Below, one piece after another: positions 32,703 to 41,838 of a stretch of 64,000 nucleotides of DNA. The DNA comes from Erysipelothrix rhusiopathiae. GTDB taxonomy: Bacteria > Bacillota_I > Bacilli_A > Erysipelotrichales > Erysipelotrichaceae. The notes beneath the pieces are model-generated. The model was not told the DNA's origin. It saw only the letters and a program-made list of their open reading frames with translations, and made no database searches. Numbering within the stretch: position 1 is the stretch's first letter; each line of letters starts with the position of its first letter. The stretch covers positions 1,178,001 to 1,242,000 of the forward strand of contig NZ_LR134439.1 in the NCBI RefSeq assembly GCF_900637845.1, read 5' to 3'. A program made the translations under genes and the position numbers.

Positions 32703-34841
32703 ATGAACAAGAGAGTATTTGAACTGGATTTTTGTGGAAAAAATCTAAAAGTTGAAACGGGAGAATTAGCGAAACAGGCTGGTGGATCTGTTTTAGTGCG
32801 TTATGAAGATACTGTAGTATTATCAGCTGCAACTGCAAGTAAGAAAGCGAAAGATATCGATTTCTTCCCACTTACAGTTACATATGAAGAAAAATTATAT
32901 TCAGTTGGTAAGATTCCAGGTGGATTTTTACGTCGTGAAGGACGTCCAAGTGAACATGCAACACTAACATCACGTTTAATTGATCGTACAATTCGTCCAT
33001 TGTTTGCGGAAGGATTCCGTAATGAAGTACAAGTTGTAAATACAGTATTATCTGTTGATCAAGACAGCGCACCTGATATGGCTGCAATGTTTGGGGCATC
33101 TTTATCATTAATGGTATCGGATATTCCTTTTGAAGGTCCTATTGCTGGAGTTACAGTAGGGTATATTGATGAAACATTTGTAATTAATCCAACACTTGAA
33201 GAACAAGAAAAATCAAAAATGCATTTGATTGTTGCGGGTACTAAAGATGCTATTAATATGGTTGAAGCGGGTGCAGAAGAAGTTTCAGAAGAACTTATGC
33301 TTGAAGCGATGTTATTTGGTCATGAATGGATCAAACGTCTATGTGCATTCCAAATTGAAATTGCACAAGAAGTAGCGAAAGAAAAAATGGAAGTTACCCT
33401 ATACGAAGTGCCTTCTGAAATCGTAGAAGAAGTAGAAGCGCTTGTAGGTAAAGACTTACGTGAAGCAGTCGCAATCCATGAAAAATTAAAACGTTATGGC
33501 ATGATTGATGAACTCGAGGAAAAAGCTGTATTGCATTTCGAAGCGAAATCATACGAAACGGAATCTGAAAAGCATAAAACAGTGAAGTACGTTAAAGAAG
33601 TCACACACGGCATGGTTGCGGATGAAGTTCGTCGACTCATTTCGATTGAAAAAATTCGTCCTGATGGTCGTGGTGTTGATGAAGTACGTCCTTTAAACGT
33701 TCAAATTGATTTGTTAAGTCGTGTACACGGTAGTGGACTCTTTACACGTGGTGAAACTCAAGTACTCTCTGTTTGTACATTAGGTGCAATGGCAGATACT
33801 CAAATTATTGATGACTTATCCGATGTGGATTCAAAACGTTTCCTACATCATTATAATTTCCCACCATACAGTGTTGGTGAAACAGGCCGTATGGGTGCAC
33901 CAGGACGTCGTGAAATTGGACATGGTGCTTTAGGTGAGCGTGCTTTATCCTATGTTATTCCTTCTGAAGAGGAATTCCCATATACAATTCGTTTAGTAGC
34001 GGAAGTTCTTGAATCAAACGGTTCTTCTTCACAAGCAAGTATTTGTGCAGGTTCATTAGCACTTATGGCAGCGGGTGTTCCCGTTAAAGCCGCAGTGAGT
34101 GGTATTGCAATGGGTCTTGTTCAATATGGTGATGATTATACAATCCTTACAGATATTCAAGGAATGGAAGATCATTTTGGAGATATGGACTTTAAGGTTG
34201 CTGGAACTAAAAAAGGGATTACCGCCCTTCAAATGGATATTAAGATTAAAGGCTTATCCGAAGACATTTTACGTGAAGCATTAGCACAAGCGAAAACAGG
34301 TCGTGCGGAAATGATGGCTGCGATGGATGAAGTTATTTCAGAACCTCGTAACTTTGTTGGTGAATATGCTCCTAAGATCGCTCAAATGAACATCAAACCG
34401 GACAAAATCCGTGATGTTATTGGTGCGGGTGGAAAAATCATTAACCAAATCATTGAAGACTGTAATGATGTTAAGATTGACATTGAAGATGATGGTCGTG
34501 TTGTAATTTATCATACTGATCAAGCTTCAATTGATAAAGCGAAAGCAATGATTGAAAATATCGTTCGTGTAGCTGCTGTTGGAGAAATTTACGATGCGAA
34601 AGTTGTACGTATTGAAAAATTCGGAGCATTCGTAAATCTATTCCAAGGTACGGATGCACTCTTACATGTTTCTAAGATGGATCATAACCGTGTTGAAAAA
34701 CCAGAAGATATCGTGAAATTGGGCGATATTGTTAAAGTTAAGGTTATGGAAATTGACGAAAAAGGACGTGTAAATGTATCTCGTAAAGCATTATTACCAA
34801 AACCAGAAGTTAAAAAAGAAGACGAAAAGTCTGCTGAATAA
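32703..34841 (+). CDS. pnp: Polyribonucleotide nucleotidyltransferase (PNPase)
   Basis: 712 residues; phosphorolytic 3'-5' exoribonuclease of the degradosome. Two RNase PH domains ([60 protein letters not shown]) flank an alpha-helical domain. A KH domain ([18 protein letters not shown]) and an S1 domain ([21 protein letters not shown]...LLHVSKM) are C-terminal. The ATG has a GAGGTG at 32691-32696. A bidirectional hairpin follows. Confidence 0.98.
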   Translation: MNKRVFELDFCGKNLKVETGELAKQAGGSVLVRYEDTVVLSAATASKKAKDIDFFPLTVTYEEKLYSVGKIPGGFLRREGRPSEHATLTSRLIDRTIRPLFAEGFRNEVQVVNTVLSVDQDSAPDMAAMFGASLSLMVSDIPFEGPIAGVTVGYIDETFVINPTLEEQEKSKMHLIVAGTKDAINMVEAGAEEVSEELMLEAMLFGHEWIKRLCAFQIEIAQEVAKEKMEVTLYEVPSEIVEEVEALVGKDLREAVAIHEKLKRYGMIDELEEKAVLHFEAKSYETESEKHKTVKYVKEVTHGMVADEVRRLISIEKIRPDGRGVDEVRPLNVQIDLLSRVHGSGLFTRGETQVLSVCTLGAMADTQIIDDLSDVDSKRFLHHYNFPPYSVGETGRMGAPGRREIGHGALGERALSYVIPSEEEFPYTIRLVAEVLESNGSSSQASICAGSLALMAAGVPVKAAVSGIAMGLVQYGDDYTILTDIQGMEDHFGDMDFKVAGTKKGITALQMDIKIKGLSEDILREALAQAKTGRAEMMAAMDEVISEPRNFVGEYAPKIAQMNIKPDKIRDVIGAGGKIINQIIEDCNDVKIDIEDDGRVVIYHTDQASIDKAKAMIENIVRVAAVGEIYDAKVVRIEKFGAFVNLFQGTDALLHVSKMDHNRVEKPEDIVKLGDIVKVKVMEIDEKGRVNVSRKALLPKPEVKKEDEKSAE

Positions 34842-34852
34842 TAAATGAACTT

Positions 34853-34888
34853 AAAAAACATCAATCTTTATGATTGATGTTTTTTTTG
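34853..34888. terminator. Bidirectional terminator of pnp and the LLM oxidoreductase
   Basis: ACATCAATC (34858-34866), TTTAT, GATTGATGT (34872-34880), A6 before and T8 after. Confidence 0.9.
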
Positions 34889-35938
34889 TTATTTATCTTT
34901 AAAGTATTCGCGAACCGCAGGAGCTACTTGTGTTCCAAACAATTCAATTGCATGAAGAACGTCTTGATGTTCCATAGAACCAATAGGTAAATGGAGCATA
35001 AATCTGCTTAAACCGAGATCTTCAATCATCTTGATGAGTTTTGGAGTAACTTCTTCAGGACTTCCTACAAACATTGCACCTCCAGGACCTGTCGCAATAT
35101 CAAAATCTTGACGGCGGTAAGTTTGAACCCAATTTGAGCGGTCTTTCGCAATTTCTTCAATCAAGAGTTTGGTTGGATAGAAGTATTTGTCTTTTGCTTC
35201 TTGTGATGTATCCGCTATAAATCCCCAAGAGTGTGCTGCAACTTGCATTTGGTCTTTAGGGTATCCCATTTGTTTACCAATTGCGTGGTAGGCTTCGATG
35301 AGTGATTTAAAACGTAAGGGGTTTCCACCTATGATTGCATAGGTAATCGGTAATCCTTGGCGTGCAATGTTTACGGTTGATTCCACATTTCCCCCTGTTG
35401 CGACCCAAATTGGGAGCTTTTCTTGTACAGAACGGGGGTAGATACCTGTATTATCAAGGGATTGGGTATGATGACCATCCCAAGTAACTGTTTCATTTTC
35501 AACGATAGTACGAAGCATCTGTAGTTTTTCCGTAAACAAAGCTTCATAGTTCTTTAAATCATAGCCAAATAGAGGAAAGGACTCTGTAAAGGAACCACGT
35601 CCTACCATCATCTCCGCACGACCGTTTGATAAAGCATCGATCGTTGCGTATTGTTGGTACGCACGTACTGGGTCAATAGATGAAAGGACCGTAACTGCAG
35701 AACTTAAACGAATGTGTTTCGTATTCACCGCTCCAGCAGCAAGAACAATTTCAGGTGCGGAAACCGCAAAATCGGATCGGTGGTGTTCTCCAATTCCGTA
35801 AATATCGAGACCAACACGATCTGCAAGTTCGATTTCTTTTACGAGTTGGCGAATGCGCTCCGGATGAGAAGGGGCAATGCCAGTATTCTCAAGAGGTGTT
35901 GTTTCGCCAAACGTACTGATACCTAATTCTATTTTCAT
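34889..35938 (-). CDS. LLM class flavin-dependent oxidoreductase
   Basis: 349-residue luciferase-like monooxygenase family protein. TIM-barrel signatures: GLDIYGIGEHHRSDFAVSAPEIVLAAGAVNTKHIRLSSAVTVLSS, then DALSNGRAEMMVGRGSF, IWVATGG, and GSPEEVTPKLIKMIEDLG. It probably uses reduced flavin; the substrate is unknown, and the closest group by pattern is the YhbW/Nocardia LLM type. Ribosome-binding site AAGGAG on the minus strand, 6-8 bp before the ATG. It is monocistronic, with an AT-rich 190-bp upstream region. Confidence 0.88.
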   Translation of the reverse strand: MKIELGISTFGETTPLENTGIAPSHPERIRQLVKEIELADRVGLDIYGIGEHHRSDFAVSAPEIVLAAGAVNTKHIRLSSAVTVLSSIDPVRAYQQYATIDALSNGRAEMMVGRGSFTESFPLFGYDLKNYEALFTEKLQMLRTIVENETVTWDGHHTQSLDNTGIYPRSVQEKLPIWVATGGNVESTVNIARQGLPITYAIIGGNPLRFKSLIEAYHAIGKQMGYPKDQMQVAAHSWGFIADTSQEAKDKYFYPTKLLIEEIAKDRSNWVQTYRRQDFDIATGPGGAMFVGSPEEVTPKLIKMIEDLGLSRFMLHLPIGSMEHQDVLHAIELFGTQVAPAVREYFKDK

Positions 35939-36090
35939 GATAATTACTCCTTTTCTAAATATTGGAAGTCATAGAAAGTATATAATTTTGAAATATGAAT
36001 CGAAAAAACTACCTCATATGATCTAATTTGATTATATACTAAGTAAATTATTTTTTTCAATGACGATGACTTAGCGGTGCTTGTTTAAGT

Positions 36091-36126
36091 AAAAAAGTAT
36101 TGAAGCGTGTACATCAATACTTTGTT
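36091..36126 (-). terminator. Terminator of the HIT gene
   Basis: AAAGTATTGA (36094-36103) and TCAATACTTT (36114-36123); read on the minus strand it ends in T6. Confidence 0.8.
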
Positions 36127-36131
36127 TATTT

Positions 36132-36536
36132 TTAAAATGTAAGATTTTTTTCTTGATAGGTTTTATAAACTGCATCGAGATCATGGTCTTTTTGAAGCGG
36201 TACAAATTTTAATTCATCGGTATCGTAGCGTGGAATGACATGCACGTGATAATGAGGAACGGTTTGGCCACTTACTTCATTAGCATTAGTTAAGATGTTA
36301 ACTCCGGTAGCACCAAAAGTTTCCATGAGTTTTAGTGAAAGCATTTGAGCGGTACAATTTACTTTGGAGACGACCTCAGGTGTGGCTGTAAGGACAGATT
36401 CTGTTGCAAGCTTGGGTACAACGAGGGTGTGTCCTTGAGTGGCTTGTGATATGTCTAAGAATGCAATGACATCCTCATCTTCCCATATTATTTTTGCGGG
36501 GATTTCTCGGTTAATAATTTTTTCAAACAGTGTCAT
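36132..36536 (-). CDS. HIT family protein (Hint-like nucleotide hydrolase)
   Basis: 134 residues. The C-terminal histidine triad HYHVHVIPR gives His95, His97 and His99, preceded by NILTNANEVSGQTVPH. The N-terminus FEKIINREIPAKIIWEDEDVIAFLDI is typical of bacterial Hint proteins, which hydrolyse purine phosphoramidates and aminoacyl-AMPs. GGAGGT is 5 bp before the ATG on the minus strand. The prsA terminator separates it from the PrsA-like genes upstream, though Firmicutes often pair hit with prsA. Confidence 0.92.
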   Translation of the reverse strand: MTLFEKIINREIPAKIIWEDEDVIAFLDISQATQGHTLVVPKLATESVLTATPEVVSKVNCTAQMLSLKLMETFGATGVNILTNANEVSGQTVPHYHVHVIPRYDTDELKFVPLQKDHDLDAVYKTYQEKNLTF

Positions 36537-36569
36537 AATAGACCTCCTTTACGTTATTATAGCATAAAG

Positions 36570-36594
36570 AAAAGACGCTTATTTAGCGTCTTTT
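36570..36594 (-). terminator. Terminator of the PrsA pair, embedding the stop codon
   Basis: AAAAGACGCT / AGCGTCTTTT around TATTT. The last codons and the TAA (complement of 36579-36581) lie inside the stem. Confidence 0.85.
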
Positions 36595-37454
36595 TCCTTT
36601 TGAATATTTAAGTATTGTGGGAATTTCTCGGCAACGGCGTCATAAACGTCTTTGTCGTAAATTTTAAAACCATTGTCAACAAAAAGTTGTGCAAGGTATT
36701 TATTTACGATGTCCTTTGATCCTACAAATGCTTCAATGGTTTCATCTTGATATCGACTTGCATCGATTTCAATAATTTGAACAATATATTTACTATCATC
36801 ACTTGCATCACTGAGGACACCGGATAATGTTGGTTCAGTTGCATTTTTGAGTGCATCCGCAACTTCTTGAGGATATTGAACCGATTTCAATAAGTGTACT
36901 TTAGCACTTCCATCATATGGAGAGCCTGTAACTTTGTAATCTTTTGCGATATCATCGAAGTTTTCACCTGCTTTAATTTTTTCAAGTGCTTCGTCTGCTT
37001 TCTCTTGATTCTCTAATTGAAGAATGCGTGCTTTACGCGGTGCATTTTCTGTAGTTAATGCTTCAAAATCTGTAACCATTTTTTCTTTAAGAAGATGTGT
37101 CATTTTGAGTTCTGGATAAACTGTTTGTGACATGAATGCATCAACACTATCGTAGCCACTTTGTTTTAAACGTTCTTCAAGTTGATCACCGAAGACTTCT
37201 TTAATTTCTTCAAGACGTTTGTCAGCTTCCGCTTTAACATCTTCGTCCGCAACATTTTCAGTAATTTTGTTTTGAGCTGACTTAACAACCGTCATTCCAC
37301 CATCACTGAGCTTCATAACATCAAAAAGACGTTTAGAAGTAACTTTTTCATTACCAACAGAGAATATTTCTTCATCTGTGGAAATCATTGCGCGTGCATC
37401 ACTGCATCCCGCAAGCATCAGCAATGCGAGGAGTGAAACTAGAAGTTTTTTCAT
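36579..37454 (-). CDS. PrsA-like lipoprotein with degenerate parvulin region
   Basis: 291 residues. Signal peptide with lipobox LAGC (Cys17). A SurA/PrsA-type N-terminal helical domain follows (KRLFDVMKLSD...KADKRLEEIKEVFGDQLEERLKQSGYDSVDAFMSQTVYPELKMTHLLKEKM), then a region at about 155-235 in the place of the PPIase domain (RKARILQLENQEKADEALEKIKAGENFDDIAKDYKVTG). It lacks the parvulin LGxF/FxxxPF and H/D signatures. It is probably an extracytoplasmic folding chaperone, possibly without isomerase activity. Its start overlaps the upstream gene's stop by one base. Confidence 0.82.
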   Translation of the reverse strand: MKKLLVSLLALLMLAGCSDARAMISTDEEIFSVGNEKVTSKRLFDVMKLSDGGMTVVKSAQNKITENVADEDVKAEADKRLEEIKEVFGDQLEERLKQSGYDSVDAFMSQTVYPELKMTHLLKEKMVTDFEALTTENAPRKARILQLENQEKADEALEKIKAGENFDDIAKDYKVTGSPYDGSAKVHLLKSVQYPQEVADALKNATEPTLSGVLSDASDDSKYIVQIIEIDASRYQDETIEAFVGSKDIVNKYLAQLFVDNGFKIYDKDVYDAVAEKFPQYLNIQKEKDAK

Positions 37455-38422
37455 TATTGATTACCTCCTAGACCCATAAATGCCATTAAATCTGCTTTAA
37501 CGGATTCGTCTGCAAATTTAATATCTAAGCCTTCTGCTTTTTCCCAGATTGCTTGATATTGGATTTTAGGATTATTTGTTGATATTGCTTTTAAGAAATC
37601 TTTATCATATTTGATTTCTTCGAAAGAGTCTTGTTGAACTGTAATGCGATGACGACCGTATTGTGAAGTAACCCACCCAGTTGTTTCACCCTTCTTGATA
37701 CTTGTAGCTCCTTCAATAAATTCAGGAACTAAACTTGATGTTTTATCCATATATCCGAGTAAACCACCATTTTGGGCAGTTCCATCATCGGAAAATTCCA
37801 TAGCAACATCACTAAAAGCTTTACCCTCTTTTAAAGCTGCATCAATTTTCTCCATCTTAGCTGTTTCTTCAGCTGTAGGATTTTTTGAATCGTCCATCTT
37901 GACAAGGATGTGACTTACAACACGAGGTTGTTTTTCTTCGACAAATGCTTTCGCATATTGATCGTAATTTGCTTCAAGGTAATCTCCTAAAATGACATCA
38001 AGTTTATTTGAATTTTCATAAAACTTGTTCATTTCATCAACACCTTTATAACCCAATGAAACAAGTGCTTTATTCAATTGTTCTAACCCTGCTGCACCAT
38101 TTTGTGCAGAAACATTAGTTTTAACTGTCTCAGCTTCTTCTTTAGATTTCTTAACGATATCTTCAGTTGTTTCCATTGAATCAAGAACAGCACGTTCGAA
38201 TAACTTATAAATCTCTGCCGTTCCCTTCGATTCTAAGAGTTCATCATAGTATGCATCTGCAGTATAATCACTCCCAGCAACCTCATATATTACATCTTTA
38301 CCGTCTACTTTTTTACCGCTCAAAACAGCGTTCATCTGTTCTTTAGTAAAATACCCGATACCGACAATCAGTACCAAACCTATAACGACGACAAACCAAT
38401 ATTTTTTTAAATTGTCAATCAT
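37454..38422 (-). CDS. Membrane-anchored PrsA-type peptidylprolyl isomerase
   Basis: 322 residues. An N-terminal TM anchor (YWFVVVIGLVLIVGIGYF, about 8-25) replaces the usual lipobox. A SurA-like helical region runs to about 160, then a parvulin domain (about 165-270): RVVSHILVKMDD, FSDVAMEFSDDGTAQNGGLLGYMDKTSSLVPEF, GWVTSQYGRHRI. The parvulin core is well kept, so isomerase activity is likely. It is the first gene of a two-gene unit with the PrsA-like lipoprotein. It would assist secreted protein folding at the membrane-wall interface. Confidence 0.88.
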   Translation of the reverse strand: MIDNLKKYWFVVVIGLVLIVGIGYFTKEQMNAVLSGKKVDGKDVIYEVAGSDYTADAYYDELLESKGTAEIYKLFERAVLDSMETTEDIVKKSKEEAETVKTNVSAQNGAAGLEQLNKALVSLGYKGVDEMNKFYENSNKLDVILGDYLEANYDQYAKAFVEEKQPRVVSHILVKMDDSKNPTAEETAKMEKIDAALKEGKAFSDVAMEFSDDGTAQNGGLLGYMDKTSSLVPEFIEGATSIKKGETTGWVTSQYGRHRITVQQDSFEEIKYDKDFLKAISTNNPKIQYQAIWEKAEGLDIKFADESVKADLMAFMGLGGNQ

Positions 38423-38475
38423 TACAATCCTCCTTTTGTCTCATTAATTATAGGTTATTTAAGGGGTCAATGCAA

Positions 38476-38497
38476 CACGTTACGAATACGTTTCGTG
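38476..38497. promoter_or_regulatory. Palindromic operator candidate upstream of suf
   Basis: 22-bp imperfect palindrome with CACG and CGTG ends and inner ACG/CGT (16 of 22 positions symmetric), about 32 bp before the sufC extended -10. Confidence 0.35.
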
Positions 38498-38528
38498 AGC
38501 GATGGTCGCCTTATTCGGATTAATCTTG

Positions 38529-38537
38529 TGCTATAAT
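38529..38537 (+). promoter_or_regulatory. Extended -10 promoter of the suf operon
   Basis: TGcTATAAT (38529-38537), 36 bp before sufC; weak -35. Confidence 0.6.
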
Positions 38538-38573
38538 ATATAAATTAAGATATAAGTAGAGGAAAGTGATAAT

Positions 38574-39389
38574 ATGGCACAATTAAGAATTGAAAATTTA
38601 CATGTAGCAATTGAAGGAAAAGAAATACTCAAGGGTGTCAATCTTGTAGTTAATGAGAATGAAATCCACGCAATCATGGGACCCAATGGGAATGGGAAAT
38701 CAACACTTCTTTCTGCTATCATGGGTCATCCCCGATATGAAATTACAGAAGGCTCTGTTTTTGTAGATGATATCAATGTACTTGAACTCGAAGTTGATGA
38801 ACGCAGTAAACTTGGCTTGTTTTTAGGGATGCAATATCCGCAAGAAGTCTCCGGCGTAACGAACTCTGATTTTTTAAAGTCCGCATTAAATGCACGTCGT
38901 GATACACCGATTGGTTTATTTGAGTTTGTAAAGTCAATGGAAGGGAGCATTGACCGCCTTAAAATGAAGGAAGATCTTGCTCACCGATTCCTTAATGAAG
39001 GATTTAGTGGTGGTGAAAAGAAACGTAATGAAATCTTACAGATGATTATGTTGGAACCTCGATTCGCAATGTTGGATGAAATTGATTCCGGACTTGATAT
39101 TGATGCGCTTGCACTTGTTGCGAGAGTATTAAAAGAAGAACAAGATAAACAAAAAATGGGTCTTATTATTGTAAGTCACTACGAACGTTTCTTTGAACTG
39201 ATTCAACCAACCCATACTCACATTATGATTGATGGTCGAATTGTTTTAAGTTCTGATGAAACCTTAGTACGTAAAATTGACCGTGAAGGATACGATTGGA
39301 TTGAAGCCGATATTCAAAAAGAGAAAGATCCCAAGCGTCCAACTGTTCTTGGAACATGTGCGGTGCGTGAAGCAATAGGTGATAAATAA
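38574..39389 (+). CDS. sufC: Fe-S cluster assembly ATPase SufC
   Basis: 271 residues, slightly longer than usual (about 250-260). Walker A GPNGNGKST (residues 36-44), signature FSGGEKKRNEILQM, Walker B FAMLDEIDSGLDIDAL, H-loop IVSHYERF. SufC drives conformational change of SufB-SufD during cluster assembly on SufU-delivered sulfur. It opens the operon sufC-D-S-U-B and overlaps sufD by one base (TAATG). Confidence 0.97.
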   Translation: MAQLRIENLHVAIEGKEILKGVNLVVNENEIHAIMGPNGNGKSTLLSAIMGHPRYEITEGSVFVDDINVLELEVDERSKLGLFLGMQYPQEVSGVTNSDFLKSALNARRDTPIGLFEFVKSMEGSIDRLKMKEDLAHRFLNEGFSGGEKKRNEILQMIMLEPRFAMLDEIDSGLDIDALALVARVLKEEQDKQKMGLIIVSHYERFFELIQPTHTHIMIDGRIVLSSDETLVRKIDREGYDWIEADIQKEKDPKRPTVLGTCAVREAIGDK

Positions 39390-40183
39390 TGGCGACATTT
39401 ACCTTGATGGAACCGATGAATTCAATCGTACTTGATATTAAAGGTGAAGAAAGCGTGTCAATTACCATTCCGAAACAATCAAAAGGAACGCTCTATATTA
39501 TTGCGAAAGGTAAGGGAACGTTAGATCTAACGATCGATGTTTTAGAATATGCTAACTTTAAATATCTGTGGATTAATCAAAGTGATGAAGCATTGGTTGT
39601 TAATGAGCATATTAAGTTGCATGAACACGCACAATTTGTTGCGAATTATGGTGAAATGAGCAAAGGAAACCATCAAAAACACACACATATTGAGTACCTC
39701 GGCATTGGAAGTCATTGTGAATTTAAAGGTGCTGTGATTGCTTTTAATAAACTTAAGTGGACCATAAAAGCAGATCATCAAGCTCGAAAAAGTTATGCAA
39801 TGGTTGAATGTAATGCTATCGTCCTTAATAAAGGAAGTTTAAATTTAGAAGTCATTGGTAGTATCTCGAAAGGGAATTCCGGTTCCGAAACGCATCAAAT
39901 GAGTCGCATAATGAATCTTGGCGAAGAAGTTCATGGTGTTGTCTACCCGATGTTACTAATTGATGAAAACGATGTTGCTGCATCCCATGCTGCATCCGTG
40001 GGCCAACCCAATGAAGAACACATCTATTACCTGCAATCACGTGGACTGACACGTGAAGATGCATTACGTCTTATTATAATGGGATACCTCATGCCAATTG
40101 TGGATGCAATTGATGATGAGACGATTAAAGCACAACTAAAAGAAGAAATTACGGAGAAGGTGAATACGCAATGGATTCAATAA
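39389..40183 (+). CDS. sufD: Fe-S cluster assembly protein SufD (short form)
   Basis: 264 residues versus about 400-440 in B. subtilis. It keeps the beta-helix core and the C-terminal signature (VVYPMLLIDENDVAASHAASVGQPNEEHIYYLQSRGLTREDALRLIIMGYL). The usual SH-Gly motif with Cys before it reads AASHAAS here. The N-terminal helical domain appears missing. Scaffold partner of SufB and SufC. Overlaps sufS by 13 bp. Confidence 0.9.
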   Translation: MATFTLMEPMNSIVLDIKGEESVSITIPKQSKGTLYIIAKGKGTLDLTIDVLEYANFKYLWINQSDEALVVNEHIKLHEHAQFVANYGEMSKGNHQKHTHIEYLGIGSHCEFKGAVIAFNKLKWTIKADHQARKSYAMVECNAIVLNKGSLNLEVIGSISKGNSGSETHQMSRIMNLGEEVHGVVYPMLLIDENDVAASHAASVGQPNEEHIYYLQSRGLTREDALRLIIMGYLMPIVDAIDDETIKAQLKEEITEKVNTQWIQ

Positions 40184-41382
40184 AAAAAGATTTCCCTTTT
40201 TTTAAACATCATCCAGATGTAAGTTATCTTGATAATGCTGCGACTGCATTAAAACCTCAAACTGTGATCGATGCGGTCGTTGATTATTATGAACGCCTTA
40301 GTTCCAACATTCATCGAGGCGATTATAATACATCACTTGAAACCAGTGATCTCTATGAAGCAGTTCGAAAGAAAACAGCTCAGTTTATTAAAACAACACC
40401 CGATTCGATTATTTTCACATCTGGTGCGAGTGAATCCTTAAACCTTGTTGCAAGTGGATACGCAAAGTATTACCTAAAAAAAGGTGATGTCGTTCTCTTA
40501 AACCAAGCAGAACATGCTTCAAATATTTTACCTTGGTATGCTTTGGCTGAGGAAGTTGGTTTTAGTGTTGAATTTATACCTTTAGATGATTCAGGTCATA
40601 TTACACTTGAAATGCTAGCAAGTGCATTCCATGAAAACGTTAAAGTGGTATCAATGGCTCATGTTTCAAATGTTTTGGGATATGTTAATGATATTAAATC
40701 TTTCGCAAAGTATGCCCATGATCATGGCGCATTATTTTGTCTTGACGCCGCTCAATCGATTGGACATATGTCAATTGATGTCGTGGATTTAGATGTTGAC
40801 TTTATGGCCTTTTCAGCTCATAAAATGCTAGGACCTACCGGTGTAGGGGTACTTTATGCAAAACCTGAAATTCAAAAGAAAATGTATCCCATTTCTCATG
40901 GTGGTGGCAGTAATATTCGTTTTGATGCATGTGGCATGGTCGAACTTAAGTCAGGTCCCGCGAAGTTTGAGGCAGGAACCCCAAATATTGAAGGTGTCTT
41001 AGGCTTTGGTGCTGCAATTGATTACTTAAATCAATTTGGTATGGATCGTATCCATGAGATTATTCTACCGCTCCATAAGCGTGCTTTGGATGCGTTAAAT
41101 GCAATGGATCACATTACGGTTTACAATCAACACGCCGATATGGGACTGATCACATTTAGTGTTAAAGGGATTTTTGCTCAGGATGTTGCAGCTTATCTAA
41201 ACCGCGAAGGCGTAAGTGTCCGTTCAGGTGAACATTGCGCTAAACTGATCAATGGAGCATTGAATATGGAAAAAAGTGTTCGCATCTCATTTTATTTTTA
41301 TAATAATGATGCGGATGTAACTAAACTGATTAAAGCTTTAGAAACGATTACTTTAGAAAAGTGTATCGACCTTTATTTATAG
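40171..41382 (+). CDS. sufS: Cysteine desulfurase SufS (group II)
   Basis: 403 residues. PLP-Lys218 in FMAFSAHKMLGPTGVG, the active-site Cys356 in VSVRSGEHCAKL, and SSNIHRGDYN and FTSGASESLNLVA motifs. Removes sulfur from cysteine and passes the persulfide to SufU, encoded 15 bp downstream. The RSGEHC context marks group II desulfurases, unlike the second desulfurase at 51 kb. Confidence 0.97.
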   Translation: MDSIKKDFPFFKHHPDVSYLDNAATALKPQTVIDAVVDYYERLSSNIHRGDYNTSLETSDLYEAVRKKTAQFIKTTPDSIIFTSGASESLNLVASGYAKYYLKKGDVVLLNQAEHASNILPWYALAEEVGFSVEFIPLDDSGHITLEMLASAFHENVKVVSMAHVSNVLGYVNDIKSFAKYAHDHGALFCLDAAQSIGHMSIDVVDLDVDFMAFSAHKMLGPTGVGVLYAKPEIQKKMYPISHGGGSNIRFDACGMVELKSGPAKFEAGTPNIEGVLGFGAAIDYLNQFGMDRIHEIILPLHKRALDALNAMDHITVYNQHADMGLITFSVKGIFAQDVAAYLNREGVSVRSGEHCAKLINGALNMEKSVRISFYFYNNDADVTKLIKALETITLEKCIDLYL

Positions 41383-41397
41383 ATTTGGAGTGATAAA

Positions 41398-41838
41398 ATG
41401 AATTATTTTGAAGATCCCCGTTTTCTTCGTCAATTAATTATGGACCATTATGAAAATCCTCGGAATAAACGTACAGACGAAACGTATCCGAAAAAGCGTG
41501 TAAGTACTGATTCATGCATTGATGATTTAACCATTCAAGCATTCATTAAAAATGGTGTCATTGAAGATGTTTGTTTCGATGGTCAAGCCTGTACGATTGC
41601 GACTTCCGCCGCTTCCATTATGACGGAACTTGTGAAAGGGAAGACTGTCGCGGAGGCAGATCAGATTATTGCAGAATACAATCGTATGATTCACTTGGAA
41701 AACTTTGATGAACAACTGCTTCAAGAAGCTGTTGCATTTAAAAATGTTGGTCGCCAAGCGAATCGTATTACATGTGCAACTTTAGGATGGCGTGGTTTAA
41801 CGGATATTATTGAAGAAAGTAGGGATAATGATGAGTGA
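41398..41838 (+). CDS. sufU: SufU, zinc-dependent sulfurtransferase partner of SufS
   Basis: 146 residues, IscU-like fold. Zn ligands Cys40-x-Asp42, Cys65 in [15 protein letters not shown], and Cys126 in RITCATLGW follow the Firmicutes SufU pattern. The insertion between ligands typical of SufU is present. Overlaps sufB by 8 bp. Confidence 0.95.
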   Translation: MNYFEDPRFLRQLIMDHYENPRNKRTDETYPKKRVSTDSCIDDLTIQAFIKNGVIEDVCFDGQACTIATSAASIMTELVKGKTVAEADQIIAEYNRMIHLENFDEQLLQEAVAFKNVGRQANRITCATLGWRGLTDIIEESRDNDE

